From an uncultured Chryseobacterium sp. (GTDB lineage Bacteria > Bacteroidota > Bacteroidia > Flavobacteriales > Weeksellaceae), in the NCBI GenBank assembly GCA_913778505.1, contig CAJYWD010000003.1, positions 86,318 through 150,317 on the forward strand: a stretch of 64,000 nucleotides of DNA, given 5' to 3'. A program made the translations under genes and the position numbers. Positions within the stretch are counted from its first letter, which is position 1; each line of letters starts with the position of its first letter. The notes below the pieces were generated by a model that was not told the DNA's origin, made no database searches, and saw only the letters and a program-made list of their open reading frames with translations. Positions 57,241-64,000 of the stretch are shown piece after piece.

Positions 57241-58689
57241 ATGAATCAATTTTTTCTTAATCATAAAAACAAAATTGCCGTTGTGGCAGCTGCTCTTGCT
57301 TTGGCAAGCTGCAAGGCTCCAATGGCTACCAAAATTCAGGATCAGGTGAAGGAAACCTTGCCGCAAAGCTTTGCCAATCAAAACAATACTGGTAACAATT
57401 CCGGCATTACACCCTGGAAAGAATTTTTTACAGATCCGAATTTGGTCAAGTTGATCGATGAAGCTCTCAAGAACAATCAGGATTTATTGATCACGCTTCA
57501 GCAAATCGAGATTGCCAAGAGTGATGTCTTGTACAAGAATGGAAAACTAAGTCCGACAGTGGCTGCAAGACTGGGAGCCGGTATCGAGAAGGTAGGCCGT
57601 TACACCAGCACCGGCGCGGGAGATGCCTCAACAGATATTGAACCCGGCAAGGAAGTTCCTGAAAACCTCGGCAACTTCGAAGGCGGTCTGGTAGCCAATT
57701 GGGAGGTCGATATCTGGCATAAGCTGAGAACAGAAAAGCAGGCAGCTGTGGCTCATTACCTCTCCACCGTGGAAGGAAAAAATTTCGTTCTCTCCAGTCT
57801 GATTGCTGAAGTTGCTGATAATTATTATGAATTACTATCTCTTGACAATCAATTAGATATCATTCATCAATATATGGAATTGCAAAAAAAAGCGCTTGAA
57901 ATCGCAAAAATTCAGAAGCAAGCTATGGCTGCTACCGAACTGGCGGTGAAAAAATTTGAGGCTGAACTGGCAAAATCCAATGCGACTGAGTATGATCTCA
58001 AACAGCAGATCACGGAGAAAGAAAACCAGATCAATGCCTTGCTGGGAAGATTTCCTCAGCCCATTACAAGAACTAAGGACAGCTTTATGTCCATCGTTCC
58101 GCAGACAGTTTATACAGGCATTCCGTCTCAGCTACTCTCCAACCGTCCGGATATTAAGCAGGCAGAACTGGAACTTCAGGCCGCAAAACTGGATGTGGAA
58201 GCAGCAAGAAAAGAGTTCTATCCCAGCCTGGAGATCAATGCAGCATTGGGACTGGAAGCTTTTAAACCAACTTACCTTGTCAAGATGCCGGAATCCGTCG
58301 CTTACAGTTTGGCAGGCGAGCTGGCAGGTCCGCTTATTAATAAAACTGCCATTCAGGCCAATTTTAAATCGGCGGATGCCAGACAGATCCAGGCTCTTTA
58401 TGAGTATGACAAAACCATTCTAGGTGCTTACTTCGATATTACCAATCAAATGTCCGCCATCAAAAATCTGGATCAATATTACGAAATGAAATCACAGGAA
58501 GTCAAAGCGCTGGATCAGGGCATTGATATCGCCAATCAGCTTTTCCGAAACATGAGAGCCGACTATCTGGAAGTGTTGATGAATCAGCGTGACGCTCTGG
58601 ATGCCAAAATGGAACTCATTGATGCAAAGGAAAGACAGCTGAGTACGGTGGTTAACATTTACAAAAGCCTGGGCGGCGGCTGGAAATAG
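57241..58689 (+). CDS. Outer-membrane efflux lipoprotein (NodT/OprM-like)
   Basis: 482 residues with a lipoprotein signal ending in ALALASCKAP (Cys about residue 24). Two TolC-type repeats follow, with the typical LVKLIDEALKNNQDLLITLQ and the second-half motif SNRPDIKQAELELQAAKLDV (about 299-318). It completes a tripartite RND pump with the two upstream genes. A strong terminator follows at 58717-58750. Confidence 0.94.
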   Translation: MNQFFLNHKNKIAVVAAALALASCKAPMATKIQDQVKETLPQSFANQNNTGNNSGITPWKEFFTDPNLVKLIDEALKNNQDLLITLQQIEIAKSDVLYKNGKLSPTVAARLGAGIEKVGRYTSTGAGDASTDIEPGKEVPENLGNFEGGLVANWEVDIWHKLRTEKQAAVAHYLSTVEGKNFVLSSLIAEVADNYYELLSLDNQLDIIHQYMELQKKALEIAKIQKQAMAATELAVKKFEAELAKSNATEYDLKQQITEKENQINALLGRFPQPITRTKDSFMSIVPQTVYTGIPSQLLSNRPDIKQAELELQAAKLDVEAARKEFYPSLEINAALGLEAFKPTYLVKMPESVAYSLAGELAGPLINKTAIQANFKSADARQIQALYEYDKTILGAYFDITNQMSAIKNLDQYYEMKSQEVKALDQGIDIANQLFRNMRADYLEVLMNQRDALDAKMELIDAKERQLSTVVNIYKSLGGGWK

Positions 58690-58716
58690 ACATTCATTCT
58701 TTTTCTCTATACGTGG

Positions 58717-58750
58717 TGCTTCCGAAAAAATTTTCGGAAGCATCTTTTTT
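58717..58750 (+). terminator. Terminator of the RND operon
   Basis: TGCTTCCGAAAA, AA, TTTTCGGAAGCA, then TCTTTTTT: 12-bp perfect stem, 28 bp after the channel stop. Confidence 0.88.
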
Positions 58751-58758
58751 TCCAACGA

Positions 58759-58790
58759 AAAAATCCCTCAGAATCATCTGAGGGATTTTT
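58759..58790. terminator. Bidirectional terminator by the first tRNA-Phe gene
   Basis: AAAAATCCCTCAGA, ATCA, TCTGAGGGATTTTT: 14-bp perfect stem with T runs on both strands. It ends the minus-strand tRNA transcript. Confidence 0.88.
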
Positions 58791-58795
58791 TTAAG

Positions 58796-58868
<73 letters not shown>

Positions 58869-58892
58869 AGCACTCTTTTGTATTGAGTGGTG

Positions 58893-58924
58893 CAAATATA
58901 AAATCTTCCGGATTAAAATGCAAA
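58893..58924 (-). promoter_or_regulatory. Promoter of tRNA-Phe copy 1
   Basis: Minus strand: TTTG (58921-58924), 20 bp, TATATTTG (58893-58900). It is 24 bp upstream of the tRNA; the GCACCACTCAA just after it also follows the copy 2 promoter. Confidence 0.8.
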
Positions 58925-58959
58925 TTTAAATGCTAGAAAATTAAATCTTAATCCATAAA

Positions 58960-58984
58960 AAAACCGCCTGATGCAGGCGGTTTT
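58960..58984 (-). terminator. Terminator of tRNA-Phe copy 2
   Basis: AAAACCGCCTG, ATG loop, CAGGCGGTTTT: 11-bp stem, T-rich on the minus strand, 3 bp after copy 2. Confidence 0.85.
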
Positions 58985-58987
58985 AAG

Positions 58988-59060
<73 letters not shown>

Positions 59061-59086
59061 ATTACTCTTGTTGTTTTTGAGTGGTG

Positions 59087-59118
59087 CAAAAGTATATTCT
59101 TTATCGTTACTGTGCAAA
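59087..59118 (-). promoter_or_regulatory. Promoter of tRNA-Phe copy 2
   Basis: Minus strand: TTTG (59115-59118), 20 bp, TACTTTTG (59087-59094). The spacing matches copy 1 exactly. Confidence 0.8.
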
Positions 59119-59153
59119 TATTATGAAACTTAATTTTAACAATATATTAAACA

Positions 59154-60998
59154 TCATTGATTATCAGTCGATTTTTTTTCGGTTTGAGCCTTGAAGAAAT
59201 CACTTAATTCTTCCAGCACAGGTTTGATGGTATCTTCCGGAAGGTCGCTGATACGGATGTACATCAATCCATCTATTGCATCATTGAAGTTTGGGTCCAC
59301 GTTAAAGGCGATCATCTTTGCATTTTGCTTGATGTATTTTTTGATAAGTACAGGCAGTCTGAGTTCCGGCTCCAGGTCGTCAATGATTTTATCCAACTTA
59401 TTAAGATCAGCGTCCATATCTTCAAAGAACAAAGCTTTGTCACGCTCTTTCATCACAACCTTGAATTCGTTTTTCGGATGGATGTATTGTGCGACTGCGG
59501 AATCGTAGTAATGCGAACGCATAAACTCAATCATCAATGATTTTGAAAATTCAGAAAATTTATTGCTGATACTTACGCCACCCATCAGGAACTTATGCCC
59601 AGGATTTCTAAGGCAAACGTGGACAATCCCTCGCCAAAGTAAAAATAACGGAAACGGCTTCTGCTGATACTCTACAGAAATATAAGCGCGACCCATCTCT
59701 ATGACCTTTCGGAAAAAAGGCTGCAACTCCGGATCGTACTCGAAAAGTGAGCTGGTGTAGAATCCGTTGATGCCGTATTTTTTCATCACATCAGCTCCAA
59801 GTGCCATTCTGTAAGCTCCCACCAGCTTTTTTTCGTTGTTATCCCAAAGAAACAGATGATGATAATGATTATCGTACTCATCCAGGTCAAAAGGCAGATT
59901 GGTCCCCTCGCCTATTGCCCGGAATGTCAGTTCGCGCTGTCTCCCGATCTCCCGCATGATAGACGGAATTTCCGCAGACGTGGTGAAGAAAACATCGTAA
60001 TCGCCGTGTGAAAACAGTTTTTTATTCTCGGTCTTTTTGAGGATTTCGATCTCTTTGATGATGTCTTCAATCGGCGTTTCATCAATGATATTCTGGACGA
60101 TATTATTCTGTTTGAGAAGCGGCAGTTTAAGCGCCATATTGGGAAGCTTCAGTTTTTCGGTGATGCTTTTTCTTTTCTCATAGTAAGATTTAAGCATATA
60201 AACCTTGCGGTAAAGATATTCGCCCAGCTCAGCGATGGTTTCTTCCTCTTCTAACTGCTTTACCGAAATAGGTTTCCCAATTCTGATACGGATCGGTTTA
60301 TCCCTTTTTTTCATCATTTCCGCGGGCAGCATCATCGTCTGCAAATCCGGATGAAGCTTGGCCACATTGTAAAAAACTTTACTGTTCGTGGCGTGGAAAT
60401 ACATCGGAACAACGGGAACTTTAGCTTTTTTAATCAGCTTGAGAGCTGTTTTTTCCCAAGGCTTATCCAGCACTTCACCATATTCATTATTTTTATTGGA
60501 AACTTCGCCGGCCGGAAAAATCCCGATACAACCGCCGTCCTGAAGATGTTTCAGGGTTTCGCGCATTCCGGACGAGCTGTTATAGGCATCTTTTCTACCT
60601 TCAAAAGGATTGACAGAAATGACAAAAGGCGCCATCGGTTCTATTTTTGACAGGAGAAAATTCCCCATCACTTTGAAATCCGGGCGAACTCGCAGAAGGA
60701 TTTTGCACATCAGAATTCCATCAATTGCACCCAGCGGATGATTGGAAACTAAAATAAAAGGTCCTGTTTTCGGGACTTTGGCAAGGTCTTCTTCAAAAAC
60801 GATATAACTCAGTTCCTGCTCTTTGACAAACTGGTCAAAAAAATCGGTGCCTTTGGTGTTTTTAAGTTTATCGTAAAGATTGTTGACATCATTAATCTTG
60901 GCAAGATTCATAATGGCAGAGGCCACGGGTTTCTTGAGGAAACCTATTTTGTCTAAGCCTGAGGCTTTAATTAAGTCTTCTTTGGATATTAAGCTCAT
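59154..60998 (-). CDS. Bifunctional acyltransferase, OlsF-like (PlsC + GNAT-type)
   Basis: 614 residues, two enzymes in one chain. The N-terminal half has PlsC-type lysophospholipid acyltransferase motifs: NHPLGAID (residues 86-93, the HX4D box), IGIFPAGEVSNK (about 152-163) and VVPMYFHA (about 197). The C-terminal half (about 320-540) has the hemolysin/GNAT-type N-acyltransferase pattern (VGAYRMALGADVMKKYGING, ALFFEDMD). OlsF proteins of Flavobacteria with this fusion make ornithine lipids by N- and O-acylation; that function is inferred. It lies 5 bp before the aspartate kinase gene on the same strand. Confidence 0.8.
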   Translation of the reverse strand: MSLISKEDLIKASGLDKIGFLKKPVASAIMNLAKINDVNNLYDKLKNTKGTDFFDQFVKEQELSYIVFEEDLAKVPKTGPFILVSNHPLGAIDGILMCKILLRVRPDFKVMGNFLLSKIEPMAPFVISVNPFEGRKDAYNSSSGMRETLKHLQDGGCIGIFPAGEVSNKNNEYGEVLDKPWEKTALKLIKKAKVPVVPMYFHATNSKVFYNVAKLHPDLQTMMLPAEMMKKRDKPIRIRIGKPISVKQLEEEETIAELGEYLYRKVYMLKSYYEKRKSITEKLKLPNMALKLPLLKQNNIVQNIIDETPIEDIIKEIEILKKTENKKLFSHGDYDVFFTTSAEIPSIMREIGRQRELTFRAIGEGTNLPFDLDEYDNHYHHLFLWDNNEKKLVGAYRMALGADVMKKYGINGFYTSSLFEYDPELQPFFRKVIEMGRAYISVEYQQKPFPLFLLWRGIVHVCLRNPGHKFLMGGVSISNKFSEFSKSLMIEFMRSHYYDSAVAQYIHPKNEFKVVMKERDKALFFEDMDADLNKLDKIIDDLEPELRLPVLIKKYIKQNAKMIAFNVDPNFNDAIDGLMYIRISDLPEDTIKPVLEELSDFFKAQTEKKSTDNQ

Positions 60999-61003
60999 AG
61001 TTA

Positions 61004-62242
61004 TTATGTGGTGACCATCTGGAACGTCTTCTTGGAAATCTGCTCCAGCAGGACTTTTTTATCTTTATAAAATTGATCCAGCGTGTCGATATTGACATTT
61101 CTGACCGTGAATAAAGATACGTTTTTTGTCATTTGTGTAACAAAACTTTGTTGCAATTCTTCATTAAAATCATTCACATTACCGAATTTATCTTCTAAAC
61201 ATAAAGCTAATGAAATCGCTGAATTCTGCATCAGGGAAACTTTGATTTTATATTTTGCCAGCAATGTAAATATCTGGCTGATGTGTTCCTCAGCAATGAA
61301 TGAAAAATCCCTTGTCTCTACATTCAGCAGCGTTTGATTTTCTTTAAGGATATAACTTTCCGTCAGTTCATTGTCTTCAGAATTTCCGACTTTGGTTCCC
61401 GATTTTTTCGGTTCTACAAAAGATTTGACATAGAACGGAATATTTTTTTGTTTCAATGGCTGAAGCGTTTTCGGGTGAATGACAGAGGCTCCATAATATG
61501 CCATTTCAATCGCCTCTTCGTAAGAAATATGTGACAGTAATTCCACATTCTCGAATTTCCTCGGATCACCTGTCATCACACCAGGAACGTCTTTCCAGAT
61601 GGTCATTTCATCGGCATTGAGACAATATGCGAAGATTGCGGCGGTGTAATCGGAACCTTCACGTCCCAATGTTACCGTAAAATTATTGGTTTCTGAGCCG
61701 ATGAAACCTTGTGTTACGTAGCAATTTATTTTGTCCAGCTTGGCAATATTCTGCTCGGTTTCCTGCCAGTTAACAATTCCTTCCCGGTAATTGCTGTCCG
61801 TTTTGATGTAATCTCTGGCATCCAGCCAATGGTTAAAGAATTGGATTTCATTCAGATATTCGCTGAGGATTTTCGAGGAGATCATCTCACCGCAGCTAAC
61901 GACCTGGTCATAAACAAAGTTATAATTCGGGGATTTGTTTCTTCTAAGGAAAGAATCGATATCATCAAAAAACAGAGAAATCTCTCCGAAAACAGCGTGG
62001 TTATCATTGAACAAACCTTTTGCAATCTCGATATGATTTTGTTTGATGGTTTCAATCTCGGATTGATAGTCCTGTTTCTTAAAGTAAAACTCTACAACCT
62101 TTTCTAATGCGTTCGTGGTCTTGCCCATTGCAGAAACCACCAGCAGACATTTTTCAAACCCTTGTGTTTCCAGAACCAAGGCCACATTTTTCACACTTTC
62201 TGCATCTTTTACAGACGCCCCTCCAAATTTGTAAACTTTCAT
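61004..62242 (-). CDS. lysC: Aspartate kinase
   Basis: 412 residues, monofunctional. N-terminal MKVYKFGGASVKDAESVKNV holds the kinase KFGG motif; the ATP/aspartate site continues with VVSAMGKTTNALE and LGREGSDYTAAIFAYCLNAD (about 193-212). The last 110 residues are ACT-type regulatory domains (LLAKYKIKVSLMQNSAISLA). It makes aspartyl phosphate for Lys, Thr and Met synthesis and is usually feedback-controlled. Divergent from fbp. Confidence 0.93.
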   Translation of the reverse strand: MKVYKFGGASVKDAESVKNVALVLETQGFEKCLLVVSAMGKTTNALEKVVEFYFKKQDYQSEIETIKQNHIEIAKGLFNDNHAVFGEISLFFDDIDSFLRRNKSPNYNFVYDQVVSCGEMISSKILSEYLNEIQFFNHWLDARDYIKTDSNYREGIVNWQETEQNIAKLDKINCYVTQGFIGSETNNFTVTLGREGSDYTAAIFAYCLNADEMTIWKDVPGVMTGDPRKFENVELLSHISYEEAIEMAYYGASVIHPKTLQPLKQKNIPFYVKSFVEPKKSGTKVGNSEDNELTESYILKENQTLLNVETRDFSFIAEEHISQIFTLLAKYKIKVSLMQNSAISLALCLEDKFGNVNDFNEELQQSFVTQMTKNVSLFTVRNVNIDTLDQFYKDKKVLLEQISKKTFQMVTT

Positions 62243-62427
62243 TAGATTAATTGTTGTTCAGACTGTTACTTTATAGAAATTAAACGATTATTTTTTAATT
62301 AAGATTCAAAAATATTAATAATGCCCGAAATATGAAAGGAAGTTTGGCTTTCCTTAGAAAAACATTGTTAAGAATGAAACGATATTAATGGAAAATAAAT
62401 GATTATTATCAACAATGGATAAATCTG

Positions 62428-62458
62428 TTTCAAGACAGCAAAAAATAAATTAGATTTG
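62428..62458 (+). promoter_or_regulatory. fbp promoter
   Basis: TTTC (62428-62431), 19 bp, TAGATTTG (62451-62458), 21 bp before the fbp ATG. Confidence 0.65.
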
Positions 62459-62479
62459 TAAAACCCCAAAATTATAACA

Positions 62480-63499
62480 ATGTCACAGCAGGCTTTACAG
62501 ACTCTCGGAGAGTTTATTATTGAAAAACAGGATGATTTCAAATACTCTACAGGAGAACTTTCCAGGCTCATCAGTTCCATCAGGATTGCTACAAAAGTCG
62601 TCAACAGGGAAGTCAACAAAGCCGGAATTGCAGACATTATCGGAAAAGTAGGCACAGAAAATATTCAAGGCGAGGAGCAACAAAAGCTTGATGTTCTGGC
62701 AAACGATATTTTTATTGCCGCATTGTCTCAGCGCGAAGTGGTGTGCGGAATTGCCTCTGAGGAAAGTGACGATTTTATTGAAATCCAATGTACGGAAAAT
62801 GCGCACCTCAGCAAATATGTGGTTTTAATTGACCCACTGGACGGCTCATCCAATATTGATGTCAACGTTTCCGTCGGTACTATTTTCTCGATTTACAGAA
62901 GGGTGACGCCGCCAGGAAGTCCTGTAGAACTAAGAGATTTTCTCCAGAAAGGCGTGAATCAGGTGGCTGCAGGCTACGTGGTTTATGGCTCGTCCACAAT
63001 GATTGTTTATACTACGGGAAATGGTGTCAATGGTTTTACACTAGACCCTTCCATCGGAACGTATTATCTTTCTCACAAAAATATCAAGTTCCCGACTTCC
63101 GGAAAAATCTATTCCATCAATGAAGGAAACTACGCCAAGTTTCCGCAAGGTGTAAAAGATTATATCAAATATTGTCAGGCAGAAGAAGGCGACAGACCTT
63201 ACACCTCGCGCTACATTGGTTCATTAGTCTCTGATTTTCACAGAAATATGCTAAAAGGCGGCATCTACATCTACCCTTCTACATCGCAATCGCCGAACGG
63301 CAAACTGAGATTACTGTACGAATGCAATCCGATGGCATTTCTGGCAGAACAGGCGGGCGGAAAATGCAGCGACGGTTTCAAAAGAATTATGGAAATCGAA
63401 CCTACAGAACTCCATCAGCGCGTGCCATTTTTCTGCGGCAGTGCAGCGATGGTGACCAAAGCAGAGGAATTTATGGCGAGAGCTGTAGTCCCTGAGTAA
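62480..63499 (+). CDS. fbp: Fructose-1,6-bisphosphatase, class I
   Basis: 339 residues, a normal class I length. Metal- and substrate-binding motifs: [11 protein letters not shown] (about 93-103), [20 protein letters not shown] (about 114-133), and the late [20 protein letters not shown] (about 275-294). It removes the 1-phosphate in gluconeogenesis. Cytoplasmic; single gene with its own promoter and terminator. Confidence 0.96.
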   Translation: MSQQALQTLGEFIIEKQDDFKYSTGELSRLISSIRIATKVVNREVNKAGIADIIGKVGTENIQGEEQQKLDVLANDIFIAALSQREVVCGIASEESDDFIEIQCTENAHLSKYVVLIDPLDGSSNIDVNVSVGTIFSIYRRVTPPGSPVELRDFLQKGVNQVAAGYVVYGSSTMIVYTTGNGVNGFTLDPSIGTYYLSHKNIKFPTSGKIYSINEGNYAKFPQGVKDYIKYCQAEEGDRPYTSRYIGSLVSDFHRNMLKGGIYIYPSTSQSPNGKLRLLYECNPMAFLAEQAGGKCSDGFKRIMEIEPTELHQRVPFFCGSAAMVTKAEEFMARAVVPE

Positions 63500-63528
63500 C
63501 AGAAGCAAGTCAACAAAAAACTCAACAC

Positions 63529-63555
63529 AAAGACCGACAAAGTCGGTCTTTTCTT
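63529..63555 (+). terminator. Terminator after fbp
   Basis: AAAGACCGAC, AAA, GTCGGTCTTT, then TCTT: 10-bp stem, 29 bp after the fbp stop. Confidence 0.85.
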
Positions 63556-63566
63556 ATTTTTGTAAA

Positions 63567-64000
63567 ATGAAAACGGCAAAATTTTATCCTTACACGCTCC
63601 AATTCAAACGTCCGGGTGGAACTTCCAGAGGCGTTCTCAATACCAAAGAAACTTTTTTTATAGAAGTTTTTGAAGATGATAAAAAAGGCATTGGGGAATG
63701 TGCATTGTTCCGAGGATTAAGCTTTGATGATGACGATGATTATGAATCTGCCCTCGAATGGACTTGCCGGAATATTAATCTAAGTTTAGAAGAACTGCGG
63801 GAAGAACTTGTCAACCATCCTTCTATAATCTTTGGAGTTGAGCAGGCGCTTCTGAACCTTGAACATCAAAATGAACTCTATTTTCCAAGTGATTTTACAG
63901 ATGGAAAAGATGCCATTAAAATCAATGGTCTCATCTGGATGGGAACTCCCGATTATATGAAGGAGCAATTGGAAGACAAACTTGGACAAGGATTTTCCTG
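63567..64000 (+). CDS. menC: o-Succinylbenzoate synthase, MenC-like (partial, 3' end missing)
   Basis: The first 144 codons are seen; the gene runs off the window. The opening MKTAKFYPYTLQFKRPGGTS is that of the N-terminal capping domain of enolase-superfamily enzymes, with IGECALFRGLSFDDD (about 50-64) and AIKINGLIWMG (the KIxGLxWMG motif usual in Flavobacterial MenC). The catalytic lysines of the barrel lie past the edge. It would make o-succinylbenzoate for menaquinone. A muconate-lactonizing relative cannot be excluded. Confidence 0.75.
   Translation, partial: MKTAKFYPYTLQFKRPGGTSRGVLNTKETFFIEVFEDDKKGIGECALFRGLSFDDDDDYESALEWTCRNINLSLEELREELVNHPSIIFGVEQALLNLEHQNELYFPSDFTDGKDAIKINGLIWMGTPDYMKEQLEDKLGQGFS

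Overview
The window is chromosomal DNA from a member of the Bacteroidota, class Flavobacteriia, most likely the Chryseobacterium/Epilithonimonas group. The evidence is promoters of the Bacteroidetes type (TTTG, about 20 nt, TAnnTTTG), a gldJ-porU-porV type IX secretion cluster, a fused ornithine-lipid-type acyltransferase, and a very long type II-C CRISPR array with 47-nt repeats. Species cannot be fixed from the sequence alone.

Layout. 1-4690: the distal end of a prophage tail module, cut by the window edge (baseplate J-like end, a gpI-position protein, a tail-collar fibre, two variable fibre/surface-like proteins, two small accessory proteins). 4825-8952: a CRISPR array of 54 repeats and 53 spacers, every spacer exactly 30 nt. 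9132-15676, minus strand: cas2, cas1, a DUF6155-type gene and cas9, convergent with the array. A tracrRNA (about 15779-15852, plus strand) diverges from cas9, and its anti-repeat pairs perfectly over 15 nt with the 5' part of the array repeat. 15900-17200: a DUF6266 gene, a strong nested palindrome and a small helix-turn-helix gene, an accessory-looking stretch. 17480-64000: mostly core genes: a membrane-anchored phosphatase, tex, an M28 peptidase, an SDR, a GDPD, ligA, a DUF1349 protein, a sugar acetyltransferase, a LuxR-type regulator, a TetR-TolC-EmrA-EmrB efflux operon, holB, an outer-membrane protein with lptC, anmK, an SRPBCC protein, a NUDIX hydrolase, murF, gldJ-porU-porV, a FUSC transporter, a phosphopantetheinyl transferase, an RND efflux operon, two tRNA-Phe genes, an OlsF-like acyltransferase, aspartate kinase, fbp and the start of a menC-like gene.

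The most interesting part is the CRISPR-Cas locus. (1) Every 47-nt repeat contains a Bacteroidetes promoter (TTG, 21 nt, TATCTTTG) pointing into the following spacer, so each spacer may have its own promoter. This also gives the array a direction: left to right. (2) The first repeat has lost the tracrRNA-pairing half but keeps the promoter half, with a TTTG placed 19 nt upstream of TATCTTTG. A terminator closes the array at the other end. Because this degenerate repeat was never copied, new spacers were probably added at the right, cas2-proximal end, the 3' end of transcription. (3) Downstream of the intact cas9 lie a broken 5' fragment of a second, diverged cas1 and then the last codons of a second cas9. 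They look like scars of a recombination that joined a cas9 from one lineage to the DUF6155-cas1-cas2 segment of another. (4) The DUF6155 gene sits inside the cas operon and is a candidate accessory factor.

In the core region, the T9SS genes (gldJ, porU, porV) act together in gliding, secretion and cell-surface attachment. Two complete tripartite efflux systems are present: EmrAB-TolC with its own TetR regulator, and an RND pump.
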